From Methylococcaceae bacterium (lineage in GTDB: Bacteria > Pseudomonadota > Gammaproteobacteria > Methylococcales > Methylomonadaceae), in NCBI GenBank assembly GCA_021647585.1, contig JAKIUK010000089.1, positions 1 through 14,828 of the forward strand: DNA of 14,828 bases. Reading direction: 5' to 3'. How positions within the stretch are numbered: position 1 is the stretch's first letter; each line of letters begins with the position of its first letter. Made by a program: the position numbers and the translations under genes. This document shows, one piece after another, positions 5,691-12,734 of the stretch. The notes beneath the pieces were generated by a model. It was not told the origin of the DNA. It was given only the letters and a program-made list of their open reading frames with translations, and did no database searches.

Positions 5691-6449
5691 TCACTTAAAA
5701 ATCGCTCTGGAATCCAGTCCACGAACTGATTCTTTGCCTTTTATCTTTTTAAAAACCGTTCCAGTCAAAACCGTTTTTGAAAAATTTGCATCATTTAATT
5801 TAGCTGAAGTCAAATCTGCCCCTGTTAAATCTGCACCGGTTAAATCCGCACCCTCTAAATTTGCAGCAAATAACTCTGCATTTTGTAAGTTAGTATTCGT
5901 TAAATCTGCAAATCGCAACATGGCCCTACTTAAATTTGCATTTGAAAGATTTGCACCTGATAAATTAACTTTTTTTAGACTTGCTCTCATTAACCCCATA
6001 GACTGATTTTTCATATCAGCCCCCCAGTTAATATTTGAAAGATTTGCGTTACTCAAATCTGAATTATCCAGAATAGCAATAACCCGGCTCCCACTCAGAT
6101 TTACATTTCTTAGATTTGAACGCATCATGCTAACACCGAAAATACTCACATTTGATAAATCAGCGCCCTCCAGATTAACAGCCACCATAACCGTTAAATC
6201 CAGCACTAGTCCAGAGAAGTTACTTTTACTTAGATTAGCCCCCCTTAAATCAGAGCCCCATAAATCAGCATTGCGAAAATCCAGTCCCGATAAATCCAGT
6301 CCAGTCAGGTCCTTTCTACGTAAATCCGCAGGGTGAGCTTTATCAGCCTGTTTTAACATTTTTTCAATTTCAGCTCGTTGAAGATCAGCTGAATAACTGA
6401 AATTACATGTAAATATTAAGACTGCAATAACTCTTATTGCTAGATTCAT
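5691..6449 (-). CDS. Exported pentapeptide-repeat protein
   Basis: A 252-residue protein with an N-terminal Sec signal peptide (1 to about 20, ending FSYS-A) and a short linker. About 190 residues (41 to about 233) of A(D/N)LXX pentapeptide repeats follow, the pattern that folds into a square right-handed beta-helix. The cleanest run is ANLEGADLTGADLTGADLT around 196-214. The ATG has an AAAGGTGA ribosome-binding site at good spacing. Most pentapeptide proteins of known role, such as the gyrase-protecting Qnr/MfpA type, are cytoplasmic; the signal peptide puts this one in the periplasm or outside, so a gyrase role is unlikely. The function is unknown. It lies between two other genes for exported proteins on the same strand. 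Confidence 0.88.
   Translation of the reverse strand: MNLAIRVIAVLIFTCNFSYSADLQRAEIEKMLKQADKAHPADLRRKDLTGLDLSGLDFRNADLWGSDLRGANLSKSNFSGLVLDLTVMVAVNLEGADLSNVSIFGVSMMRSNLRNVNLSGSRVIAILDNSDLSNANLSNINWGADMKNQSMGLMRASLKKVNLSGANLSNANLSRAMLRFADLTNTNLQNAELFAANLEGADLTGADLTGADLTSAKLNDANFSKTVLTGTVFKKIKGKESVRGLDSRAIFK
5806..5880 (-). repeat. 15-bp tandem repeats inside the pentapeptide gene
   Basis: Near-identical 15-base units of the type TTAAATCTGCACCGG (read on the plus strand) recur in frame, each encoding one ADLTG-like pentapeptide. The near-identity at DNA level suggests recent duplication, so the number of coils may vary between strains. Confidence 0.6.
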
Positions 6450-6627
6450 TGTTATTCACCTTTGGATATATTTCTGAAACTGCGGCACAAAGCTATCATC
6501 TAAGATGGCTTATATGAAAGAAAATTCAACATCATTGTGACATATTGTTCAACCGTAAGACATCAGAATCATGACTTTTACAAAGTAGAGTCTAAATTTT
6601 CTTTGATGAGATATCAGGCATAAATCA

Positions 6628-6656
6628 AAAAAAACCGGCATAGTGCCGGTTTTTTT
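6628..6656 (-). terminator. Strong rho-independent terminator of the EF-hand gene
   Basis: A perfect 13-bp stem is formed by seven A-T pairs (A6628-6634 with T6650-6656) plus CCGGCA/TGCCGG, with a three-base loop (6641-6643). It works on both strands in principle. It lies about 63 bp past the stop of the minus-strand EF-hand gene and so separates that gene from the pentapeptide gene, showing that the two are probably transcribed separately. Confidence 0.88.
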
Positions 6657-6718
6657 CGATTACTTTTAAAACTAGTAAATGTTATCCATATCTCCGCAAA
6701 CTATTACAACATTATTTG

Positions 6719-7228
6719 TTATTGACGAATAGGAAAACCCTTGGTTTTCTTCACATCTTTTCGTGATATATTTCCATCATGATTTACATCCAAGGCATCG
6801 AACTGCTTGTGTTTAAAAGCTTCTAGCTCGGAAGGTTCAACCAAATTATCACCATCAGCATCCATTTTTTTAATCAATGCTTCAGCTTCTTTTTCAGCAG
6901 TATTTAACTCTTGAGCAATAGTTTTATTTATATTTACTTCGGAAACACCTTGTTTTCTCATTTCTTTAATCGTTTGTACAAGGTCTTCTTTTATTTCAAT
7001 GACAATTTCACCCGCAGTAATATAGCCATCTTTATTAACATCAAAAGAGTCGTCATTATCTGTGACAGTTTCTTCGTAAAACTCCTGGAAATTTACTTTT
7101 TTATCACCACTGTCATCCATGGTATTAATCATTTTTTTTACTTTGTATCCAGAATAACTCTGCGCATAAACGCCTGAACATGCAATAACCAACACACTTG
7201 CAATTAATGGTTTTACTAATATTTTCAT
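6719..7228 (-). CDS. Exported EF-hand calcium-binding protein
   Basis: A 169-residue protein with a signal sequence and four EF-hand loops: D38-E49, D63-E74, D123-E134 (all with D/N/S at positions 1, 3 and 5 and Glu at 12) and D147-D158 (Asp at 12). The two pairs are joined by a charged helical linker (about 78-120). VIAC at 14-17 fits a lipobox, so it may be a lipoprotein anchored at C17; alternatively signal peptidase I could cut after VYA (22). Calcium buffering or sensing in the envelope is the natural inference. The ATG is preceded by AAAGGGGA. It has its own terminator. Confidence 0.87.
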   Translation of the reverse strand: MKILVKPLIASVLVIACSGVYAQSYSGYKVKKMINTMDDSGDKKVNFQEFYEETVTDNDDSFDVNKDGYITAGEIVIEIKEDLVQTIKEMRKQGVSEVNINKTIAQELNTAEKEAEALIKKMDADGDNLVEPSELEAFKHKQFDALDVNHDGNISRKDVKKTKGFPIRQ

Positions 7229-7296
7229 TTTTTCCCCTTTCAGTTTAGGCTAACTTAATTGACTGATCTTTATTTTATTCCTAAATATTCCTTACA

Positions 7297-7325
7297 AGGA
7301 TAGGGAAAGCAACTCCATAAATCAA
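7297..7325 (-). promoter_or_regulatory. Possible promoter of the EF-hand gene
   Basis: On the minus strand TTGATT (7320-7325) and TATCCT (7297-7302) are spaced 17 bp, each a 4/6 match. They lie about 70 bp upstream of the ATG and downstream of the yfbR stop, which would make the EF-hand gene an independent unit. Confidence 0.35.
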
Positions 7326-7357
7326 CATTTTTTACATATAAATATGCTTTAAAAGAG

Positions 7358-7396
7358 TTAGGGTGGTGGTAATAAATAATCATCTAATCTCCCTTA
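7358..7396 (-). repeat. 39-bp dispersed repeat, copy B, ending on the yfbR stop codon
   Basis: It is 34/39 identical to 2704-2742 without gaps and shares the 18-base core gtggtaataaataatcat. As in copy A, the final bases are the TAA stop of the upstream minus-strand gene. The repeat then runs into the space before the EF-hand gene promoter. Confidence 0.6.
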
Positions 7397-7984
7397 ATGC
7401 GTTTGCATCAAACCGTCTAATGTTAAGGTACAACTTGGTACAAAATGAGTCATAAAAAAAATAACTTCAGGCTGAGCAGATTGTTCCAATATGTTAATTA
7501 TTTGATCTGCAGCCATTTCAAACTCTCTATTTCCTGCTTTTAATTCAGCCTGACATTTCAAATACGCAGAAATTTTATCCGCGGCTTTAATAATTTCTTC
7601 ATGTCCTGCTGGCAATTTTTCATGTTGAATCAATTGCTGAAAATCGACCTGTAATTTATCAGGCAACAGGCTAATTAACTCAGTTTCTGCCTGATGTTCA
7701 ATTTTCTTATAGGCCGTAGTGATTTGTTCAGAATGATATTTTATGGGTGTAGGCAAATCACCCGTTATCACTTCAGTAACATCATGATACAACGCTGCAG
7801 TTGCTATGGCATTAGCATCCAGCTTCCCTTCAAAATATTTATTTTTAATTAATGCCAATAGATGTGCAATGACAGAAACTTCCCAACTATGTTCCATCAC
7901 ATTTTCTTCATGTGCATTGCGCTTTAATCCCCAGCGTTTGATCCAACGCAACCGTGACAAATAAGCATAAAAACTACTGTTCAT
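7394..7984 (-). CDS. yfbR: YfbR-type HD-domain 5'-deoxynucleotidase
   Basis: A 196-residue metal-dependent phosphohydrolase that removes phosphate from deoxyribonucleoside 5'-monophosphates, part of dNTP pool balance and pyrimidine salvage. HD-superfamily metal ligands are visible: H32 (VMEHSWEV), H67-D68 (LYHDVTEV) and D136 (KAADKISAYLKC). The N-terminal LSRLRWIKRWGLKRN and TGDLPTPIKY segments follow E. coli YfbR (199 aa) closely along the whole length. The ATG has AAAGGA just upstream. The stop codon lies inside dispersed repeat copy B. It diverges from the PilZ gene. Confidence 0.9.
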   Translation of the reverse strand: MNSSFYAYLSRLRWIKRWGLKRNAHEENVMEHSWEVSVIAHLLALIKNKYFEGKLDANAIATAALYHDVTEVITGDLPTPIKYHSEQITTAYKKIEHQAETELISLLPDKLQVDFQQLIQHEKLPAGHEEIIKAADKISAYLKCQAELKAGNREFEMAADQIINILEQSAQPEVIFFMTHFVPSCTLTLDGLMQTH

Positions 7985-8062
7985 TATTCCTTTCTCACCT
8001 CGACTGTTAACTGTAAACCAGTTTTTTCGCTTAATTTAAACACTTTCTTCAAGTCGCATTTT

Positions 8063-8091
8063 CTGACAACCACATATAATGATAATATAAA
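8063..8091 (+). promoter_or_regulatory. Promoter of the PilZ gene
   Basis: CTGACA (8063-8068) and TATAAA (8086-8091) are separated by exactly 17 bp, each one mismatch from the sigma70 consensus. Initiation near 8098 would leave a leader of about 30 bases before the ATG at 8127. Confidence 0.6.
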
Positions 8092-8126
8092 CTATACTTG
8101 AGATAGCCGTTAGCACAGGATTGACA

Positions 8127-8495
8127 ATGGATACAGATAAACGCAGACACCCAAGGTTTAGCCCAAAGGGTTTAACTGCCAACATCACCATATTTCCTCC
8201 ACCACCCGACCAGAAAATTATCCTTAAAGGTACAATTGTAGATATGAGTTACACAGGAATAAAAATAAAACTCAACACAGCAATAAAAAACAAGCTACCA
8301 GAGAGTGAAATCACAATCACCTTAACTATGCCCGAATCTGGTGTTCCCATTACCATCCGAGGAATCATAAAACATATAAATACTGATTCAGAATGTGGCT
8401 TGCAATATTCTGAAAAATATTCTGAACATGAAGTGGATGACTTAATGTTTGAATGTATCAAAATAGCTGATAATCACACGCAAGATGAGGAATAA
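8127..8495 (+). CDS. Single-domain PilZ protein, c-di-GMP binding
   Basis: A 122-residue protein consisting only of a PilZ domain, the c-di-GMP receptor fold that alters motility, adhesion or secretion through partner contacts. Both ligand motifs are present: RRHPR (6-10) and DMSYTG (39-44, the D/N-x-S-x-x-G motif), so binding should be intact. The start chosen is ATG 8127, with AGGA six bases upstream; a TTG two codons earlier is in frame but poorer. No partner such as a cyclase, pilus or cellulose gene is nearby, so the output cannot be named. A run of nine Cs follows the stop at 8497-8505. Confidence 0.85.
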   Translation: MDTDKRRHPRFSPKGLTANITIFPPPPDQKIILKGTIVDMSYTGIKIKLNTAIKNKLPESEITITLTMPESGVPITIRGIIKHINTDSECGLQYSEKYSEHEVDDLMFECIKIADNHTQDEE

Positions 8496-8606
8496 TCCCC
8501 CCCCCTGTTTCAACAATCCTGAAAAACATAACGACTATGCATTAATGTCTAAGCTGTTTAACAACAACTGAAAGTTGAGACAATACAAATAAGCCATGTT
8601 ACTAAT

Positions 8607-8745
8607 TCTACTTTGTCAGATTAAAAAGGTAGGGTGCCGTTCCACGCACCAAAAATTATTTTTTATCCTTCCATTGCCGAAATGGTGCGTACAACGCACC
8701 CGTCGATACTTTTGTATAGTTTCCATTCAAATGTGACAAAGTAGA
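8607..8745. repeat. 139-bp REPIN-like element within a 12-bp inverted repeat
   Basis: The outer arms tctactttgtca (8607-8618) and tgacaaagtaga (8734-8745) are exact reverse complements. Inside are two palindromes, GGTGC...GCACC at 8633-8650 and 8684-8700, arranged as inverted partners of each other. The left one is preceded by GTAG, the tetranucleotide typical of RAYT-associated REP sequences. A small CCATT/AATGG stem (8671-8685) lies between them. The right edge stops one base before the TRAP gene's TAG codon, so the hairpin may also protect or end that mRNA. There is no transposase here. Confidence 0.6.
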
Positions 8746-8746
8746 G

Positions 8747-9829
8747 CTAAAGCATTCTGGCTTTTAAAAATGCCAATTCGGACACTACCCCCCACTGAGT
8801 GACCTGCGCCCTAAATTGACTCACTGAATCATAAATCTTTTTCGACAGTGCATCTTTATTCGCCAATTCAACAACAACTTCATCTGAAATCTGTTTCAAT
8901 TTTCTTAACACATCATTAGGTAAGGGCAAGACTTTCACTTTGTGTTTATTAATTAACGCATCCAAAGCCTGATTGTTTCGCGCAGTATATTCTGAAATCA
9001 TATCCATATTGGCCGCCTTACAAGCCATCAACACGATTTGTTGCAAATCCTTTGGCAAACTATTAAACGCTTTTTCATTAATTAAAGCTTCCATAGTAGA
9101 ACCTGGTTCATGCCAGCCTGGATAATAATAGTATTTAGCCACTTTATAAAAACCAAAAGCCAAATCATTATAAGGCCCTACCCACTCAGTTGCATCCAAC
9201 GCACCTGACTGCAAAGAAGTAAATAACTCGCCTCCCGGCATATTTACAGTAGTTCCCCCTGCTCGCCTAAGAACTTCACCACCTAAGCCAGGAATACGCA
9301 TTTTCAATCCTTTCAGGTCTTCAAAAGTATTAATTTCTCGGTTAAACCATCCTGCCATCTGCACCCCCGAATTACCCGTTGCGGTAGGAATAATACCAAA
9401 GGGTTTATATAACTCACGCCATAATTCCATTCCTCCACCGTAGTAAAGCCAGGCATTCATTTCCTGAGCGGTTAAACCAAAAGGTACCGCAGAAAAAAAC
9501 TGAGTAGCTTCAGTCTTTCCTTTCCAATAATATGCTCCCGAATGACCCATTTCAGCAATACCATTAGACACAGCATCAAATACTTCAAAAGCAGGAACTA
9601 ATTCTTTAGCGCCATAAACTTTAATTTTAATACGACCACCACTCATATCGGTAATCATTTTAGCTAACAAATTGGCATTAGTTCCCAGCCCCGGAAAGTT
9701 CTTAGGCCATGCAGTCACCATTTTCCACTTAAACTGTGTAGCTGCATTTGCCACATTCGAAGATGCTAATGATGTCCCCACTGCTAATGAACCAACACCC
9801 ACCTTTTGTATAAAATCTCGCCTTTTCAT
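8747..9829 (-). CDS. Tat-exported TRAP transporter solute-binding protein (DctP/TakP type)
   Basis: A 360-residue periplasmic binding protein that captures an organic acid for a TRAP transporter. The N-terminus MKRRDFIQKVGVGSLAVG is a twin-arginine signal (RR at 3-4) with a probable cut near ANA (about 27-29). The mature start, FKWKMVTAWPKNFPGLG, is typical of the TakP-like 2-oxoacid branch. The conserved ligand arginine is about R178 (KMRIPG), and GGELFTSLQSGALDATEW (199-216) is the family signature. I chose ATG 9827-9829 because it starts the Tat motif; a TTG at 9851-9853 would lie about 4 bases from the predicted transcription start. No dctQ or dctM is adjacent. The substrate is an inference from family resemblance. 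Confidence 0.88.
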   Translation of the reverse strand: MKRRDFIQKVGVGSLAVGTSLASSNVANAATQFKWKMVTAWPKNFPGLGTNANLLAKMITDMSGGRIKIKVYGAKELVPAFEVFDAVSNGIAEMGHSGAYYWKGKTEATQFFSAVPFGLTAQEMNAWLYYGGGMELWRELYKPFGIIPTATGNSGVQMAGWFNREINTFEDLKGLKMRIPGLGGEVLRRAGGTTVNMPGGELFTSLQSGALDATEWVGPYNDLAFGFYKVAKYYYYPGWHEPGSTMEALINEKAFNSLPKDLQQIVLMACKAANMDMISEYTARNNQALDALINKHKVKVLPLPNDVLRKLKQISDEVVVELANKDALSKKIYDSVSQFRAQVTQWGVVSELAFLKARML

Positions 9830-9863
9830 TAATAACAATCCAAAATTTAACAATAGTTTAAAG

Positions 9864-9869
9864 ATTATA
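9864..9869 (-). promoter_or_regulatory. -10 box of the TRAP binding-protein gene
   Basis: On the minus strand a perfect TATAAT lies 35 bp upstream of the preferred ATG. The -35 is poor (TTGCTC at 15 bp or TCTTGC at 17 bp), so an activator may be needed. The implied start near 9857 supports the ATG at 9829 over the upstream TTG. Confidence 0.45.
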
Positions 9870-9938
9870 GGTACAAGGCTAAAAGAGCAAGAGCTGTTTC
9901 ACCAGCCTTAAACATAAACAAACGAAACATTAATTTTT

Positions 9939-9947
9939 TGTTATAAT
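9939..9947 (+). promoter_or_regulatory. Extended -10 promoter of gap-pyk
   Basis: TG-T-TATAAT (9939-9947) is a perfect extended -10 element. No good -35 lies 16-18 bp upstream, which extended -10 promoters can tolerate. Initiation near 9954 leaves a leader of about 40 bases with AGGAG ten bases before the gap ATG. Confidence 0.65.
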
Positions 9948-9993
9948 AGAAGGATTTTCGAAATTCAAACCCAACTCTAGGAGATATAAAAAC

Positions 9994-11004
9994 ATGGCAA
10001 TTAAAGTTGCAATCAATGGTTATGGTCGTATTGGACGCAATGTACTGCGCGCATTATATGAAGGCGGTCGTACAAACGAGATTCAAATCGTTGCAATTAA
10101 TGACTTAGGTAATGCAGAAACAAATGCTCACCTAACTCAATATGATTCTGCTCATGGCAAATTTCCTGGTGAAGTAGGTGTTGATGGTGGAGACTTAATC
10201 GTTAATGGTGATAGAATCAAAGTTTTCGCCGAAAGAGACCCATCAAAATTACCTTGGGGCGACCTGGGTATCGATGTTGTTCATGAATGCACTGGTTTTT
10301 TTGCTAGTAAAGAAAAAGCCTCTGCTCATATCGCAGCAGGCGCAAAAAAAGTAGTTATTTCTGCACCAGGTGGTGCTGATGTTGACGCAACTATTGTTTA
10401 TGGTGTTAACCACAACACATTAAAAGCTTCGGACACAGTTATCTCTAATGCATCTTGTACAACTAACTGTTTAGCTCCGTTAATCCAACCCTTATTAGAC
10501 ACTATTGGGGTTGAGCAAGGATTAATGACAACAATTCATGCATACACAAACGACCAAGTATTAAGTGACGTTTATCACCCTGACTTATTACGTGCCCGTT
10601 CTGCAACTCAATCTATGATTCCTACCAAGACAGGTGCAGCTGCAGCTGTTGGATTAGTGCTTCCTGCTTTGGTTGGTAAACTGGATGGTTTTGCGATGCG
10701 TGTGCCTACAATCAACGTCTCTGTTGTTGATTTAACATTCGTAGCTAGTCGCGATACAACTGTTGAAGAAATCAATGACATTTTAACCGCTGCTTCCGAA
10801 GGTCCTTTAAAAGGTATTTTGAACATCAATGCAAAACCTTTGGTTTCTATTGATTTCAACCACGACCCTGCTTCATCTACTTATGATCAATCTTTAACCA
10901 AAGTAAATGGTCGTTTAGTTAAAGTTCTAGCTTGGTACGATAACGAATGGGGTTTTTCAAACCGTATGCTTGATACCTCAATTGCTTTAATGAATGCTAA
11001 ATAA
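9994..11004 (+). CDS. gap: Glyceraldehyde-3-phosphate dehydrogenase (class I)
   Basis: A 336-residue cytoplasmic enzyme interconverting glyceraldehyde-3-phosphate and 1,3-bisphosphoglycerate. The Rossmann motif INGYGRIGRNVLRAL (7-21), the catalytic C155 in SNASCTTNC and its partner H182 in TTIHAYTNDQ are intact, and the C-terminal WYDNEWGFSNRM is canonical. INDLG (35-39), with the adenosine-binding Asp at D37, suggests NAD preference, although dual NAD/NADP use occurs in this family. The ATG has AGGAG upstream. pyk starts 9 bp after the stop, forming a two-gene glycolytic operon. The codons look like those of a well-expressed gene (many GTT, GGT and GCT). Confidence 0.96.
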   Translation: MAIKVAINGYGRIGRNVLRALYEGGRTNEIQIVAINDLGNAETNAHLTQYDSAHGKFPGEVGVDGGDLIVNGDRIKVFAERDPSKLPWGDLGIDVVHECTGFFASKEKASAHIAAGAKKVVISAPGGADVDATIVYGVNHNTLKASDTVISNASCTTNCLAPLIQPLLDTIGVEQGLMTTIHAYTNDQVLSDVYHPDLLRARSATQSMIPTKTGAAAAVGLVLPALVGKLDGFAMRVPTINVSVVDLTFVASRDTTVEEINDILTAASEGPLKGILNINAKPLVSIDFNHDPASSTYDQSLTKVNGRLVKVLAWYDNEWGFSNRMLDTSIALMNAK

Positions 11005-11013
11005 CGGAACAAC

Positions 11014-12453
11014 ATGCTAAGAAGAACTAAAATCCTGGCAACTCTAGGCCCGGCTACTGATAAGCCGGGCGTATTAGAAGCCTTATTCAAGGCGGGCATT
11101 GATGTTGTCCGTATGAATTTCTCTCACGGTATCGCTCAAGACCATATTGACAGAGCTGCTGCTGTACGAGCATTAAGCAAAAAAACTGGTCGTTTAGTCG
11201 GTATTCTTTGCGACCTGCAAGGTCCAAAAATTCGCATTGCCAAATTCAAAGACACTAAAGTCTGGCTAGATGAAGGACAAGCATTTGCTTTAGACATAAA
11301 CCTTGATGTTGACGCTGGTGATACTAAAGAAGTTGGTATCACTTATGAGCCGCTAGCCCAAGAAGTTAAACCGGGAAGTCGTCTATTATTAGATGATGGA
11401 CGTATTGTTTTAGACGTTGTTAAAACTGATGGTAAGCGTATTGACTGTACTGTTCATGTAGGCGGCTACTTATCTAACAACAAGGGTATTAACTTAAAAG
11501 GTGGCGGTTTATCTGCTGCCGCATTAACAGAGAAAGACAAAGAAGATATTAAAATAATTGGCGTTATTGGCGCTGACTTTGTTGCTGTTTCATTTCCTCG
11601 TTGTGCAGAAGATCTACATGAAGCCAGAAGATTATTAGAAGCAGAAAACTGTTATGCCGGCATAGTTTCTAAAGTAGAGCGTGCTGAAGCGATTGAAGCA
11701 ATGGATGAAATCATTCTTGCCTCAGACGTAGTTATGGTGGCTCGTGGTGATTTAGGTGTTGAAATTGGCGACGCCAATTTACCTGCAGTACAAAAACGTT
11801 TGATCTCTCGATCTAGAGATCTTAATCGTGCTGTAATTACTGCTACACAAATGATGGAATCAATGATTGAAAACCCGATTCCTACGCGCGCAGAAGTTTT
11901 TGATATTGCTAATGCTGTTCACGATGGTACCGATGCAGTCATGCTTTCGGCTGAAACAGCATCAGGAAAATATCCTGTGCAAGCCGTTAAAGCCATGGCT
12001 AACATTTGCGAAGAAACTGAAAAACAACGCAGCGTTCGCGAGTCAAAACATCGCTTAGACCGTGTATTTTCACTTACCGACGAAGCCATTGCCATGTCAA
12101 CTATGTATTTGGCAAATCATTCAAGGGTTAATGGCATTGCCACCTTGACTGAATCGGGTTCTACCGCACTGTGGATGTCAAGAATTAGTTCTGGCATACC
12201 TATTTTTGCCTTTAGCAGCCACCTAAAAACACTAGGAAGAGTCACGATCTATCGCGGCGTATTCCCTGTTTACTTTACTCATGAGTCTATGGATCATGTC
12301 AATGTAAATAACCAAATCCTTGCTAAACTAAAAGCACGCGGCTGCGCTAAACAAGGTGACACATTCATTATTACCAAAGGTGACTTAACGGGTGAGCCAG
12401 GTGGTACCAATGCTCTTAAAGTTGTAACGTTGGGTGAAGGCTTAACCCCCTAG
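11014..12453 (+). CDS. pyk: Pyruvate kinase (PykA type)
   Basis: A 479-residue enzyme converting phosphoenolpyruvate and ADP to pyruvate and ATP. The barrel residues R33, N35, S37 and H38 (RMNFSHG), the catalytic K220 in IVSKVERAEA, metal ligands E222 and D246 (ARGDLGVEI) and the ITATQMMESM signature (275-284) are all present. A C-terminal allosteric domain follows (TESGSTALWMSRISSG, about 388-403). Length and sequence follow E. coli PykA (480), the AMP/sugar-phosphate-activated type, more closely than PykF. It is co-transcribed with gap. No strong terminator follows; CTAGC/GCTAG (12500-12520) is only a 5-bp stem. Confidence 0.96.
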   Translation: MLRRTKILATLGPATDKPGVLEALFKAGIDVVRMNFSHGIAQDHIDRAAAVRALSKKTGRLVGILCDLQGPKIRIAKFKDTKVWLDEGQAFALDINLDVDAGDTKEVGITYEPLAQEVKPGSRLLLDDGRIVLDVVKTDGKRIDCTVHVGGYLSNNKGINLKGGGLSAAALTEKDKEDIKIIGVIGADFVAVSFPRCAEDLHEARRLLEAENCYAGIVSKVERAEAIEAMDEIILASDVVMVARGDLGVEIGDANLPAVQKRLISRSRDLNRAVITATQMMESMIENPIPTRAEVFDIANAVHDGTDAVMLSAETASGKYPVQAVKAMANICEETEKQRSVRESKHRLDRVFSLTDEAIAMSTMYLANHSRVNGIATLTESGSTALWMSRISSGIPIFAFSSHLKTLGRVTIYRGVFPVYFTHESMDHVNVNNQILAKLKARGCAKQGDTFIITKGDLTGEPGGTNALKVVTLGEGLTP

Positions 12454-12734
12454 GAATGAAATATAGTGCAAGGTAGCTAAGAAGTAGTCAGGTGGAAAAC
12501 TAGCAGACAATACAAGCTAGATTAACAACTCAAACGACTATTTTTTGGTTTTCCCTGCCCTTATATCAGTCATCAACCGACAGATAGTCCTAGCATTCTA
12601 ATTTTTCTGTGTTAGCGGCAGATCAAATTTAGGAGTATAACTGCTGACTTCACCAACAAACACAAACACGGCAGCACGACACAGATAACTATTTATCAGC
12701 TTTATCTACTCATCATCGAATTAGTGGAGTACGA
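12454..12734. other. Gap between pyk and pfkB with no gene seen
   Basis: No credible ORF lies in these 281 bases. Weak dyads occur: CTAGC/GCTAG (12500-12504, 12516-12520) and GGAAAAC/GTTTTCC (12494-12500, 12548-12554), the second enclosing the first and a T6 run (12541-12546). These could form a loose pyk terminator. No convincing promoter for pfkB was found by eye, so read-through from pyk cannot be excluded. Confidence 0.35.

Noticed and set aside
5734..6336. Lysine/proline/serine-rich plus-strand ORFs opposite the pentapeptide gene
   Set aside because: They are the mirror image of the 15-bp repeats of the real minus-strand gene; repeated codons create long open frames on the other strand.
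6579..6598. Match of acaaagtagag to the arm of the REPIN-like element at 8734-8745
   Set aside because: About 11 bases with no partner arm or palindrome nearby; too short to call a second copy.
8497..8505. Run of nine Cs after the PilZ stop codon as a phase-variation tract
   Set aside because: It lies outside the coding frame and away from any promoter, so slippage would have no obvious effect.
9672..9911. 79-codon plus-strand ORF between the TRAP gene and gap
   Set aside because: It overlaps the Tat signal and N-terminus of the TRAP protein in antisense, and has no ribosome-binding site or recognisable domain.
11867..12058. 63-codon ORF within pyk
   Set aside because: An alternative frame of a fully conserved enzyme, with no start signal.
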